Positions 33,540 through 54,998 of a stretch of 64,000 nucleotides of DNA are shown here, piece by piece. Origin of the DNA: Gordius sp. MW1 (lineage: Eukaryota > Nematomorpha > Gordioida > Gordea > Gordiidae). The notes beneath the pieces were generated by a model. That model was not told the DNA's origin and did not search any database. It saw nothing but the letters and a program-made list of their open reading frames with translations. Position 1 is the first letter of the stretch. Every line of letters begins with the position of its first letter. The position numbers were made by a program, and so were the translations under genes. The stretch lies in NCBI GenBank assembly GCA_964036665.1, contig OZ038533.1, positions 15,587,075 through 15,651,074 of the forward strand, written 5' to 3'.

Positions 33540-33862
33540 CTATACGGTGTCGTTAAAAAAGAACTATTACGTAAATTTTAAAAGGATGGGGACTAGGCAA
33601 GGGTAAGAATCACATTTCTGCCACTTTTAGATGACCGATCGACAAAAAATTTAATTTTTATATATGGAGGGAGACCACCGATCTTACCCGTCACTACAAC
33701 AAGATTTTATGATTAGGGGGTAAATAAGTAAAAAAAAACTTCATCAAATTTAGCCTCATGACTTGATGTCGTAAAAAATCGCCTTTTTGACCTATCAGCC
33801 CCTACAACCTAAAAAGCAGTAATCTAAAAGAGCTAAAACTTTCAAATTTTCATAATATTAAT

Positions 33863-33985
33863 CATGGGCGTAGCCAGATTTTGGATTAAGGGGAGGGGGG
33901 AAGGGGGGTAAACAAAACAAATTATTATGGGTTTTTGTATTGAAATTTTTTACTGGGGTCATTTAGGCGCCCTGGCTACGGCCAT
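33863..33985. mobile_element. MITE, 'GGGCGTAGCCAGG' family, 123 bp
   Basis: Starts CATGGGCGTAGCCAG and ends CTGGCTACGGCCATG. Target octamers ATATTAAT and ATATTAAA match at seven of eight positions. This is one of the clearest copies for defining the family as hAT-like. Confidence 0.8.
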
Positions 33986-34157
33986 GATATTAAAAGTTTC
34001 TACATTTTCATCAATCTAAAAAAAATCTGAGATGGTCGGCGGAAAAGGACGTTTTTATGATCAATTTGACATGGAATGTCCCCTCCCCCAATAACAATTA
34101 TTAGAATGGCCTGATAACACAATAGTAAAAAATATAGGCAGGCGGGGTGGTGTTAGA

Positions 34158-42473
<8,316 letters not shown>

Positions 42474-42479
42474 CTAAAA

Positions 42480-43055
42480 ATTATACAAGTGTGCAAATAA
42501 TCATAAAACCTTACATCAATATATTGGGCGACCCATATATTTAATCAAGAATAATTACGGGGGCCCATTCATCGCGTAACTTTGGTTACCCGATCCTGTT
42601 TGTAAATATCACCTGAAATTAAATTAAAATATTAGGGAAATATTTCGTTATCGAGGTTAGTATTAAATATATCCTATATTAGTTTAAAATGTGTGCTTAG
42701 ATAGTTTAACTAATAAACTAATAGCTTAATAACATATAAAATAAAAACAATAAAAATAACGCATGGATAAAAACATTAGTTTTAAGAGTTAGTATAAAAA
42801 ATGAAAGCTTATTCTATTGGGCACGTTGATCTTAAAATAACTTTTCATACCAACTTCTGAGTTTAGGCTTAAAATTTTATTGCAAGAACAAAGAGATCAT
42901 TTTTACTTGCCCAGTTTTTATAAATAAATAGAAACAGGAAAAACTTATCAAAAATTAATAGCTTTTTCGTGCACTTGCCCATTTATTAAAGTAAATATGA
43001 TTCTACTTATGTTTTCGTTGCATAATTGTGAATCGCTCTAAATTTTAAATTATCA
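42480..43055. other. Region upstream of the HIPK first coding exon
   Basis: AT-rich. It presumably holds the 5' intron or promoter, but no core promoter motif can be assigned with confidence. Confidence 0.35.
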
Positions 43056-43165
43056 GTGGCGTAGCTAGCGTGGGGCCAAGGCCCCCTTCAAGAGCAAAAT
43101 CCTGGCCCCTCTGGCCCCCATAAGAGAAAAATCGTGGCCCCTTTGCCCCCGCCCAAGCTAAACTT
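43056..43165. mobile_element. MITE fragment, 'GGGCGTAGCCAGG' family
   Basis: Left part GTGGCGTAGCTAGCGTGGGG, followed by C-rich blocks (GGCCCCTCTGGCCCCC). The mirror right end is missing. Confidence 0.45.
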
Positions 43166-43296
43166 TTAAACCATATATTTGGACCAAATAGGTATAGAAT
43201 TTTATATAATTACTAGTAAGTCAATTTATTTTATTGCTAACGTGAGTTCTGAAAGGCTGTGAAAAAGGTACATAGTTTTATTCATTTACTTATAAT

Positions 43297-43421
43297 CATG
43301 GGCCTAGCCGAGGGGGGGGGGAGGCCAGGGCACAAAAAAAAATTAATACAAAAACCCTTCTAAATTAAAAAAAAATTGTGTTTTGCCCCCCCCCCTAATC
43401 CAAAACCTGGCTACGCCCTTG
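43297..43421. mobile_element. MITE, 'GGGCGTAGCCAGG' family, 125 bp
   Basis: Starts CATGGGCCTAGCCGAG and ends CCTGGCTACGCCCTTG. Octamers CTTATAAT and GTTATAAT flank it (seven of eight). Confidence 0.8.
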
Positions 43422-43429
43422 GTTATAAT

Positions 43430-44940
43430 TATGAGTAGACAAAAAAAGAATAAATACTTTCGTATATAACTTTACCTAATGGTAGTTCCAGTTAGGCCGT
43501 CCGGCAACCAGAGACTAAATTATCTTTTATTTTAGACCTTTTAAATCGTAAATTTTAAGCAAATTTCTATGTATAATATAATTTGTTACTATTTATAGTT
43601 AATTTTAACCAAGAATAAGTTTGGTTTATAAATAATGAAAAATTCAAGTTACATATTGAATTTAATCATTTTGCATTATAATGATCTAACATTATAACTG
43701 TTAATTTTAAGGAGCCAAATAAATTTATGGATTGTTTTTTATATAAAGTTATAATCGCTATTTGATAAGACTACAATTTTTTAGGAAAAATAATTATGTA
43801 CAGGGAACGCTGTAGCAACGTTCAACTAATTTAAAATAAAGTTGTATTAATTTTAGAAAATAGCTTTTTACATGGTTTTTCGGCTTAGGTTTGCGGGCCC
43901 AGCGGCTTGGGTTAGACTAACTCATCAGCCCAATTCCCTACTATCTTTAATTATTTTCTGAGCACTGAGCCAGGCAGAGTTCCATCTATTAAACAATATC
44001 GATGAAAATCCTATTTTTTATAAGTTGATTTGATTAAAAGACGTGTTAAAATGCTACATTTTTGGCACTAGTTTTACTTTTAATATTATAGGCTAAATAA
44101 TATATTAACTTCCATCCGTACATTATAGGTAATCTCACCTTTCAAGGGTCTCTCTTTCAAAGAGGCTTTAAAATGTTGTTACGGTGCTCCTGATATAATT
44201 GCGACTTAATAAAATTTAACCTAGTTATGCTGCCTTAAAGAGCAGAAATGACTATGGAATTTCGTATTTTTGAGGATGGCTTGTTACGGTTGTGGCTCGC
44301 TATTGTTAAGGAGTGATGCCACACCCTATAATTACAAAAATCTTCGTTTTGATTTGTTTAAAATCAAATAACTTCAGTCATTACATTACACCAATATTAT
44401 AAACACTTAGTAATTTTAAATATCCATAATATAGCCGTTTTTACATATTGCCGTTAATAGTTTAATAAAAAAATTTGTTGCTAATAATATATTTTTTGGC
44501 TTAATTGAGGTGCAAATTGAAGGTAAACTAAAGTGGGATGAGTTGAGCTGATGTATACTTCATCGATAAGGATTGAAAAGGTACGAGAGTTTAAGTGAAT
44601 TCAGTGTTTTTAGGGTTATAAGGCGAAAAATACTAGACCATTTAATTTGAAAAACCGGTATAGGAAAAAATTTGTCTGACGTTTACCCCCTCCTTACTTG
44701 ATCAAAATTTATTGGCCCCCCAAGGCAGGTGTGAATTATAAGCTTCAAAATAAGTTGGTTAAATTTCATAGATTAATAAAGCTCAGTTTACCTGTTATCG
44801 GGTACTAAAATTTAAAATAAGACCACCCTCTTGCTTGGACGTTATCACAATAATTTGAGATGGAACATAAGATCATATAGGTACCGAGTGTTTATAGAAA
44901 AATAAATTTGTAGGAAAACGTTCATTCGGTTAGTATAATT
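43430..44940. other. Intergenic, nothing recognised
   Basis: AT-rich. No exon with sound splice sites, no RNA gene and no complete repeat was found. Confidence 0.45.
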
Positions 44941-44947
44941 TATAATT

Positions 44948-45378
44948 TTGTTACTCTATGGAAAAACATGGGCATTAAACACGACGGAAGGAAAGCTATT
45001 ACAAGCCACAGAGATGAGAATGATACGGTGGAGCTTGGGGTATACTAAGCTCGTCCATATCACGAATGACTTTCTCATGACAAAAATGGGTATTCAACCT
45101 ATGGCGGACATGATTAACGAAAATCGGCTAAGGTGGTATGGGCATATACCAAGAAGGGACACGGATGTCGTAAATCGAAAGTACTGGACATGGAGGTACC
45201 GGGGAAGAGAGGAAGAGGACGACCCCGTGTCACATGGAAAGAGCAAGTCGATAAAATTATGGAAACTAAGGAGATTAGTCAAGACATGGCACTCACCCGG
45301 TCAAGATGGAAGAAACTTATCAAAATAAACCCCACGAATGTGGGATCAAATAACTGATAAAGAAGAAGAAGAAGATCT
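44948..45378 (+). mobile_element. 5'-truncated RTE-like LINE
   Basis: Only the 3' end of the element is present: LLYGKTWALNTTEGKLLQAT, MRMIRWSLGYTKL, NENRLRWYGH, then in another frame VPGKRGRGRPRVTW. It closes with GATAAAGAAGAAGAAGAAG, the same tail as the LINE at 13655-16732. One frameshift lies near 45180. The two copies share most residues, so they are one family. Confidence 0.8.
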
Positions 45379-45379
45379 G

Positions 45380-46980
45380 GTTGATATGTGTGCTGTGAGA
45401 TAAGAGTTGAAGATCAGAGGAGTTTAGAGTTTTTTTATTTGTTATTTAAATTTGGCCCTTACAAATTGGACTTAATATAAGGCCCCACGATAACATTCTT
45501 AGGCTATCTTAATCAAGTAGCTCAATTTTTAATTCTTCTATGCCATGCCTTTCTTAAAATGATTATTCTAAAATTACCTAAAAAATATTAGATTACAATA
45601 ATCTTCCCAAATTCTTTCGGCCATCGACCCTGAACCCGAATGATTTAAATCTCGTCCTCCTTTTATTACTGTTAACAAAAATAAATCTTCCCAATAAACT
45701 TATAAATCTACCTTGGGCACACAATATAACACTAATCAATTAAATTGCTATAGAGAATATTCGTATTAGTTAGATTGATGATCCTAATATGTAGAAACAA
45801 GGCTTTGCTTGTCAGGTACGATATAAATGAGCTTTAACCCAATTTCGCCCGACGACATAATGTCCAATTTGTTTTTATTATTGGGTAACACACTTCCAAT
45901 AACGAGTTATGAATAAGGAAACGCTATAAGAAGTGGTTAAACATATGGATATCGGTATTCAAAAGTGATCGAAAGATTTTGATTGAAATTCTAATGATCA
46001 TATTGAGGTTGATATCTGATTTTATTTCAGATTTGCACGGTTTAAATTTAAATATAGCCACTTGAAATTTTTTTTTCTAATTATTAATTTAAGTTTAAAA
46101 GCCGTTATAGTTGATTTTACACCTTAGGTAAGTTTAACTGATCTCCTGATCCTGAAAGCACTCATTTAAACTCATTAAACTAACAATATAGACTCTATAG
46201 CTTTTGTGCTATCACCATCAGAGAAAACGCTCAATTATCAATTTGAACTTTAAGTTGAAGAGTTTTTATGTAAGGAAATTTTTCGGAAAAATTTGAAAAT
46301 TTCCTGAAGCGGGTATTAAATTATTTGACCGTTTACTCTAGAATTCTTAATGAATCTATATAAATTAGATGTAGAAGAGGTTTGTTTTTTAATGTTAATA
46401 TTACTTATTTATATTATTGTTTTACTTTAAATTGGGCCTTGTAATTATTTCCAATTTTATCCTCGAGAAATTTTCCCAACCAGGGCTGGGAAAAAAATGG
46501 CATTTCTAAAACTTAAATGCAATGGATTTCGCTATTAATGTTTTTTTGCTCTATCTGCAAATATCAAAGTTTTAATATAGCTTAGTTCTATAGCATTCTC
46601 GTATTATCTTTGCTCTTTTTATTTCTATCGTGTTTTTTGGATTTATACTATATCAGTGATATAAGGAGGGGGGTATGCTTTTCTCTGTTTAAATATCGTC
46701 TAATTTAAAAAAGTTCCAGTGTTTGAAATGTCGACATCCACAAGAAGTTAGAAGTCTGAAAATACTAGAAATCAAACAAATGTAAGCATTTAAGGAGTTA
46801 TGCTATTCTATATCGCTTGTTGTGCGTTTCTTAAGCCTCTAGGAATAATGTCAACGCCTTCCTGTTCCTAATAACATATGCCGCCTACCGCATTCTTTCA
46901 ACGCTGCACTATCCCCACCCCTATTTTGCCTGTAGCCTTAACATCTTCATGCCGCCGATAAGGTAGCGCTGGATATATGT
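45380..46980. other. Intergenic, nothing recognised
   Basis: AT-rich with no supported gene or element. Confidence 0.45.
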
Positions 46981-46984
46981 AACG

Positions 46985-47290
46985 CATTAATAGGCTATTA
47001 ATTGCTATGCAATTTATGGGCTCGTTTTTTGGTTGTCCGTCCGTTGTCCGTCCGTCCGTTGTCCGTTACCCTCCCTATCTATTTGCATTGGGTATATTAG
47101 GTTATCGATTTTTTAAATTAATGCATGAGAAATAGGTGCCCCACCCCTCATCTCTATCTCCCTCGCTGTGTTAATTTTTAAATTAATGCATTAGAGGTGC
47201 CCCACCCCTCATCTCTATCTCCCTCGGTGTGTTATATATAAGATTTGTTAAATTATTAATTGCTATGCAATTTATGGGCTCACTTCCCAT
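46985..47290 (+). repeat. Interspersed repeat 'ATTGCTATGCAATTTATGGGCTCG' with GTCCGTCC run
   Basis: Begins with the self-complementary core ATTGCTATGCAAT and TTTATGGGCTCG, then several GTCCGTCC units. A 60-bp direct repeat (GTGCCCCACCCCTCATCTC) follows. Related pieces lie at 37790-37860, 59480-59520, 59618-59690 and 60160-60240, in both orientations. Confidence 0.6.
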
Positions 47291-49439
47291 TTTGTTTGTC
47301 ACGCTCTTCGGTGTCACGCACCGAACGTGGATGTCACGCACCAAATGTCACGCACCGAACGTGGATGTCACGCACTTTTAATTTTTGTTATTTGTTAATT
47401 TAATTTAACCAGTTTTTGGGTTTGAATCCCGGGTTTTTTTTTGACTATTATGATTGTTCCTGTTACTACCATTGATAATAAGACTTTTTGGCCGTCCGCT
47501 GGCTGCTGACCACTGGAAAAAAATGACCATTTGGCCAAAATGTGAATCCAAGTCACGCACCGAACGTGGATGTCACGCACTTTTAATTTTTGTTATTTGT
47601 TAATTTAATTTAACCAGTTTTTGGGTTTGAATCCCGGGTTTTTTTTTTGACTATTATGATTGTTCCTGTTACTACCATTGATAATAAGACTTTTTGGCCG
47701 TCCGCTGGCTGCTGACCACTGGAAAAAAATGACCATTTGGCCAAAATGTGAATCCAAGTTTATTTTTCCGTTTTTTTTGCCTCTTATGATTGTTCCTGTT
47801 ACTACCATTGATAATATTCCTTTTTGGCCGTCCGTTGGCTGCTGACCAATGAAAAAAACGTGGATGTCTTGCACCGAATCTCTTTTTTGTTTACTTTTAA
47901 TTTTTGTTAATTTAACCAGTTTTTGGGTTCGAATCCCGGGTTTTTTTTTGACTATTATGTTTGTTCCTGTTACTACCATTGATAATAAGACTTTTTGGCC
48001 GTCCGCTGGCTGCTGACCACTGGAAAAAAATGACCATTTGGCCAAAATGTGAATCCAAGTTTATTTTTTCGCTTTTTTCCGCCTATTATGATTGTTCATG
48101 TTACTACCATTGATAATCTGACTTTTTGGCCGTCCTCTGGCTACTGACCACTGGAAAAAAATGACCATTGGATAAAGTATGAAGTAAAATTTTTTTCCTC
48201 GTTTTTTTGACTCTTATGATTGTTCCTGTTACTACCATTGATAATATGACTTTTTGGCCGTCCGCTGGCTACTGACCATTGGAAAAATGACCAGTGTCCG
48301 AAAGTGTGAAGCGAAATTTTTTTCCCGTTTTTTTTGACTCTTATGATTGTTCCTGTTACTACCATTGATAATATGACTTTTTGGCCGTCCGCTGGCTACT
48401 GACCATTGGAAAAAAATGACCATTGGCCAAAGTATGAAGTAAAATTTTTTTCCTCGTTTTTTTGGCTAACATTGACTTATAGAGTATCTGTTGGTAGTGA
48501 CCAATGAAAAAAATGACCATTTGGCCAAAATGTGAATCGAAATTTTTTTTAGTTTTTTTTGACTTTTATGATTGTTTCTGTTAATACCATTAATAATATG
48601 ACTTTTTGGCCGTCCGCTGGCTACTAACCATTGGAAAAAAATGCCCATTGGCCAAAGTATGAAGTGAAATTTTTTTCCTCGTTTTTTTGGCTAACATTGA
48701 CTTATAGAGTATCTGTTGGTAGTGACCAATGAAAAAAATGACCATTTGGCCAAAATGTGAATCGAAATTTTTTTTTAGTTTTTTTTGACTCTTATGTATT
48801 AATAGATTGTCTTTTGGTACTGACCAATGGAACAATTTAGCACATGTAAATTTTTTGATATATCTTTATGATACCTGTGACAGTTTTAGATGCGCGGTCG
48901 TAACAGGCAATAGCGGAGCTATTGCATGTCGCTGATAGTTTCGTCGTAAGGATTTTTTTAATTTTTATTATTATTTCCCATTAATTTCTATGTAAAAATT
49001 TTTAGGTTTTGGTTTGGGGGGGAGGCGAAACGTTTAAAATTTCAATCAGGGGGGGGGCCAAACCTACAATTTTTAATTTTTACGGGTTTTTTCATTGAAA
49101 AATTTTATTTTCGTCATTTAGGGGGGTTTTCTTATTTGAACTAAAGGTCGACCAAGCAAAACCCAGGCAAAACTAGTCCCCCCCCACTAAATGACAAAAA
49201 ATTTCAATAAAGCTTCCTCCAAGAGTTACATTTTAGCCCCTTCACCCTCCTAACCTAAAATGTTTAACCTAATTTCATTTATTAAAAAAAAAAAAATAAA
49301 GATGATATTTATATACTTTATCCAGCCGACATTTATACACTTAACTCATTTATATTTTCCCGCTTCGTCAAATTGTAAATCAAAATAAAATTTTACGTTT
49401 TTTTGGCTAACATTGATACCTACCTATGCCCGTCAGTCC

Positions 49440-49565
49440 AATTCTTTTGCCTTTAATACCCCCCTATAGGCATTCTCGCCCCTTCTCATCTTTCTCGCCC
49501 ATAAATTGCATAGCAAATAAGCTACATTTATACGTAGAATAGATGAGTCGTCCCCTCTTCCCTTC
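49440..49565 (+). repeat. Interspersed repeat, second copy of the 25741-25925 family
   Basis: Shares ACCCCCCTATAGGCATTCTCG-type sequence and GCCCATAAATTGCATAGCAA with the copies at 25741-25925 and 51110-51300. It lacks the terminal GGGCC hairpin and runs into the hairpin array at 49597. Confidence 0.65.
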
Positions 49566-49596
49566 CCCCCCCCCCCTTCCCATCTCCCCCTTCTCC

Positions 49597-49763
49597 GGGG
49601 GTCTGGGGGCGGAGCCCCCAGGAGATGGGGGTTTGGGGGCGTAGCCCCCAACGGGGGTTTGGGGGCAGAGCCCCCAACGGGGGACTGGGGGCGGAGCCCC
49701 CAGCAGGGGGTTTGGGGGCGAAGCCCCCAAGGGGGTCTGGGGGCGAAGCCCCCAGTTACGCCC
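49597..49763 (+). repeat. Tandem array of G/C hairpins (TGGGGGCGNAGCCCCCA)
   Basis: Six units of 26-30 bp, each a perfect or near-perfect stem of GGGGGC and GCCCCC around a 2-4 base loop, separated by GGGGTTTG or GGGGTCTG. The last unit runs into another palindrome (ACGCCCGAAGGGCGT). Confidence 0.85.
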
Positions 49764-51109
49764 GAAGGGCGTATTATATAATAAACATAGATAAAAGTTG
49801 TTTACTTTTAATGCTATGCAATTTAACTAGTTATATAATAAACATAAATAAAAGTTGTTTGCTTTTTAATTGCTATGCAATTTAACTAGTTTTGGGGTTA
49901 GAATCCCGGAGTTTTTTTGACTCTTATGATTGTTCTTGTTACTATCATTGATAATAAGAATTTTTGGCCGTCCGCTGGCTGCTGACCAATGAAAAAAATG
50001 ACCATTGGCCAAAATGTGAATCGAAATTATTTTTTTCGTTTTTTTTTGACTATTATGATTGTTCCTGTTTCTACCATTGCTATTATGACTTTTTGGCCGT
50101 CCGCTGGCTGCTGACCAATGTTATATAATAAACATAAATAAAAGTTGTTTACTTTTAATTGCTATGCAATTTAACTAGTTTTTGGGTTAGAATCCCGGGT
50201 TTTTTTGACTCTTATGATTGTTCTTGTTACTATCATTGATAATAAGACTTTTTGGCCGTCCGTTGGCTGCTGACCACTGAAAAAAATGACCATTGGCCAA
50301 AATGTGAATCCGAGTTTATTTTTTCGTTTTTTTTGACTATTATGATTGTTCCTGTTACTACCATTGCTATTATGACTTTTTGGCTGTCCGCTGGCTCCTG
50401 ACCGATGGAAAAAATGACCATTGGCCAAAATGTGAATCGAAAATATTTTTTTCGTTTTTTTTTGACTATTATGATTGTTCCTGTTCCTACCATTGCTATT
50501 ATCACTTTTTGGCCGTCCGCTGGCTGCTGACCAATGGAATAAAATGACCATTGGCCAAAATGTGATTCGAAAACTTTTTTTTCGTTTTTTTGACTATTAT
50601 GAATTTATATCCACTTTTACCGTGTCCTGGCTGCTGACCAATGGAAAAAAATGACCATTGGCTAAAATGTGATTTGAAAATTTTTTTTCGTTTTTTTTTA
50701 CTCTTATGAATTTATATCCACTTTTACCGTGTCCTGGCTGCTGACCAATGGAAAAAAATGACCATTGGCCAAAGTGAGCATCAAAATTTTTTTTCCATTT
50801 TTTGGCTATCATTGACTTATAGAGTATCTGTTGGTACTGACCAATAGAGAAAAAGTGACCATTGGCCAAATTTTTGATTTTTTTAATTAAAAATTGTTCA
50901 AATTTCAACAAAACATTTCTCCCAACAATTCTGCAAATTCTTAACATTGTGTTGTTTTATAATATAATGTTTGTTAGACCCATAATCAATAAAAACTAAT
51001 GTAATACGCAACTAGATGCAAACACTAAATCTAACCCTAACCCTTGCCTATATTACATTTTGCCTATATCATTTTGCCTATAATGGAAAATTTGTATAAA
51101 TAATTAATT

Positions 51110-51300
51110 AATCATTAGGCATTTAATACCCCCCTATAGGCATTCTCGCCCCTTCCCACCTTTCTCGCCCATAAATTGCATAGCAAATATGATACATTTA
51201 TACGAAGTACAGATGAGTCGTCCCCCCTTCCCTTCCCCTCTTCCCTTCCCTTCTCCCCCTTCCCACGAGGGCCGAAGGCCCGAGTTAATTCTTAAGCGAT
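51110..51300 (+). repeat. Interspersed repeat, third copy of the 25741-25925 family
   Basis: Contains ACCCCCCTATAGGCATTCTC, GCCCATAAATTGCATAGCAA, a CCTTCCC-rich tract and the GAGGGCCGAAGGCCCGAG hairpin. Opposite in orientation to the copy at 25741-25925. Confidence 0.7.
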
Positions 51301-51609
51301 CTATTTACATTTCAAATTTTATATTTTGTTTGCCGTTTTAATAACAAAGCTTTCCCTATTTTTTTAATTAACTACATCATGATATTAGTTCAATTTATTG
51401 ATATCTATAACATCATAATGTATTACATATACATCATATATATATATGCATGTTTTTGCGAATTATACAAAGAGGAGATGATATATTAGAGGGCGCGTAG
51501 TGACAAAAAAGATATGTTCCATCCAAATTAAAACTATCCACGTTAATTCTTTGGTTCTCTGAATCATAGATTTCAAATCGACATAAAGGCCCAGAGTATT
51601 TATCATGTA

Positions 51610-51787
51610 GAGTGTTGAAAAAACGGCTGGATTTTGCTTGGTCGACCTTTTGTTTTGGTCGACTAAACATGAACAACTAAAAGTTTGACATTTGATCTGT
51701 GTATGCGACTAAGAAAAACAGAGTCTATGTTTTGTCGACTAATATTAAAGGTCGACCAAACAAGACCCAGCCGTTCTTACAACACTA
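51610..51787. mobile_element. hAT-type MITE, 178 bp
   Basis: Starts GAGTGTTGAAAAAACGGCTG and ends CGTTCTTACAACACTA. A perfect target duplication ATCATGTA flanks it (51602-51609, 51788-51795). Confidence 0.85.
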
Positions 51788-52033
51788 ATCATGTATGACG
51801 GCAGAGAGAAGGGCGACGTGTGTAAGGTATATTGACTATATTATTTTAACATCCTCCTCCCCCCCCCCCTATGGTGAGATCGATCAAATTTCGTAAATGC
51901 GCAATTTATGTGAGTTGGTGTGAAACTAAAAGAATCATTTTTCCCCCAAAAAAATTAGATTTAGTTCAATTCTATCGTGATAGGAAGCACCGGAATGATG
52001 TATAAAAACGTGAGGGGAATGAAAGGGGAGGAT

Positions 52034-54962
52034 TCAAACCAAAAACCCGGCATTGCCTAATTTATCCTGTCGCTGTTCGTCGATCGATTTGAAGTTTTCG
52101 GGCCGTGATTGAGTAGATGATACATGGTCGGAGGGGTGCTGGTGGTAGTAATAAAAATCGACAGGCCCGCAATCGCGATTAATGTGGTTGTCAGGACGTG
52201 GAAAACTATTGGTAGCATCGCTATCGCTATTGAACATGATGAGGTTAATGTGTCCTCCGTGGGATTGACCGTTGCCGCAATTATTGTTATTATTGTTGTT
52301 GTTGTTATTATTAGTATTATTGCCAAGCTCTACCCGCTGGTTGGAGGTTTGGTAGAATGAATCGTCGGGACTATTGGTTACACTACCAGAATCTACCTCA
52401 TCCAGCTCTGGTGGGGGCTGTAATTGAGTGGAGGCGGCGCGATAAATTTCCTGATTCGCGGGGAAGGGGTATTGCAGCGATCGTATGCTGAGTAGTATTT
52501 TATTTCTATGCCCTAGGGGCACTATGCCCAGTCGATCTAGGAGGGCTTGGGGCGATAAGCCCGGCAGTTGGGTAATGGCTTGTTGCAGGCTCGATATTCC
52601 GGCCCTTTCGAAGGTTTGCGCGTACCTCCCCATCTTGATGCTATTCAACCAATCCTCTACCGTGTTAAAGGCGTCAATTCCGAAGGGATCGTAATTTTGT
52701 GGTCTGTAATGCGAACGATAAAATGATGTAATGAACGGCATTTGGTTTGCGGCCCCAAAAATTGATATGAAATTTGAAAAAATTTAAGACACCCGGTCTT
52801 TGTACCTTGATTAATAAGGGTAGTAATTATTAGGATTTTTTATTATTAAATTCCTATATTCGATCAAATATTGTTATTCGGCTAAGGGATGGAAGTTTTT
52901 TTTATCCAAAAAGTCAGTGAGAAACCTTAACAAAGTAGCGAAAGGTAGTAGGATGGTTTAACTTTTTTCCTACCACCAGCAAGTAAGTTATTAAATATCA
53001 ACGGTTTCACTTAAAAATCTTGATAGATTTAGATCTAGCTTGGGAGCGTTTAATCAAATTATAAGCGCTAAAGCTCGAGTCGACCAGATTGCCTTGGTCA
53101 AAATAAAATAACGGAACTCATCCACTCGGTCGGACAAACTGTAAAATAACAACTAATTCCTAAGTCGCCCGTTCAAACTAGGAACGATTCTTGAAATTAG
53201 CTTTGCAATAAAGAGAGCTGTGTAAACGGGTGACAACTTTAAAATCTAATAACAGGCATCCTTACTTGAAGGTAGCTGGTAGATTTTGGGATTCTTCGTC
53301 TAGGATGATTTTGCCCAATAGCTCACAAACTTGGCGAAAATTGGGTCTGGCTTTAGCTTCGCTCAACCAACATTTGAGCATCAAGCGGTGAACGATTTCG
53401 GGACAGTACTGCAATAAATTTAAAAAATATATATGGGAATTCTCGATTGAAATATGTTAAATTTCAAAGTGCGACTTTAAAAATTAGAGCATGTGCAAAG
53501 TTACTCTAATCCAAGCTAATTATTATTATCGTTTTATAAAATCGCTTTATTCTTATTCTCCCTCACCCCCCCCCCCCCCCGGCCTCCATTTTACGTTTTT
53601 TACTTTGTTTTAACGCGCAATTAACAAATGATTCATCCAAACTCTTTTCCCTTAAATAGACGATTAATATTATAAACTATAAATAAAAAAGGGGTTTGTA
53701 TGTAAGTTATCCCCCAAATAAGGTTAAATGTTAGTGTTTAATCTTAGGTTGAGCCATAAATCCAAAAAAAACATATCTAGAGTTTTATTTTGTCCTTAAA
53801 TTTAAAACCGATTCTGATGCTTACAAAGGCTATTTAAAAAAGGTAAATTCAAAATTTTAAAAGACAATTGGCTACAAGCCTTTTCAATATACTATTATTT
53901 GCTATCTCTAATTCAACGCGTCCATCAGGCCTAACAGCATCAACGGGAAGCTCATTTAAAATTTATACCCATCTCCGCAAAATATAAGCCAATTTTTAGC
54001 TTTTCCCTCTATTTTTTAAATTTTTTAAAACTTCTGTATCATTGAGATTATTTGAAAAGGGTGAAATAAACCACATTTTACGTCATAGCACCTGACGAAT
54101 TACATATATAAGCATGGGGGTAGCCAGCATTGGGATTAGAGGGGGGGGGGGGGGCAATAAAGATTTAGGAAGGGGAAAAATGTTAATTTTTTCAAATTTT
54201 AGCCATAATTTAATAAATTTTAACAAATTTTTGGGTTTAAGAGGCACTGCCGCCCCCCTTGGCTACGCCAATGTAAATAAGTGTGCGAGATGGAGAGAGA
54301 GACTGACCATGGGTGGTGGGAGGCGATAGCCTTTATCAACGGCGGTCACCACGTCTTGATTCGACCAATTCCAGTACGGCCTATCGCCGTACGATAAAAC
54401 TTCCCACGCCAAGACTCCATAACTCCAAACATCGCTGGCCGTCGTAAAACGTCGATACGATATAGCTTCTGGGGCAGTCCATCTTACCGGAATTTTGCCT
54501 CCCTGTAATGCAACAAAAAAAGATTAAGGTTCTCTTGGTTAAACAGGAGGGTGGAACACTCTATTCCAAACGCAAAAATACTAAATGTCGTCCAAATTAT
54601 AAGGAAAAAAGGAAAAACCAAGCTTACGTGGAATCTTAAAAAGCGCGATACGAAAATACAGGAGAAAAACAAAGATTTTTTGTAAATATAAGACAAAGGG
54701 AAATTAATGTTGGAAGGACTGACCACCAGCATGCGTGATAAACAATCATAGAACAAAGATAAGCGGTTCCGAAAAATTCATTCAACTCAATATCTGCCAA
54801 AACTTGTTAAGATGTAGTAATAACAATAATAATAATAATACGGTGCAAATTGACTGTCAAAATCTGGAATCAGCTCCAATAATTAGGACAACCCTAAAAA
54901 ATGATCAAGCAAGTAACTCCTATATTTGCCAAAGTTGTTTTAGTCGCTTACACGAACGTAGT

Positions 54963-54998
<36 letters not shown>

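Larger units (their letters stand above)
47390..50880 (+). repeat. Tandem array of SINE-body units (~110-130 bp)
   Basis: About twenty units carry GACTNTTATGATTGTTCCTG, TTTTTGGCCGTCCGCTGGCT, TGACCA(A/C)TGGAAAAAAATG and ACCATTGGCCAAAATGTG. Five units also have a B-box-like GGGTTCGAATCCCGGG. The same unit is the body of the SINE copies at 25985-26760. The array is split at about 48850-49890 by other repeats. Long open frames across it are products of the repeat, not genes. Confidence 0.75.

Noticed and set aside
47395-50947. Many ORFs with a shared GRPKSHIINGSNRNNH-like translation
   Set aside because: They are translations of one repeated non-coding unit, broken in each copy in different ways.
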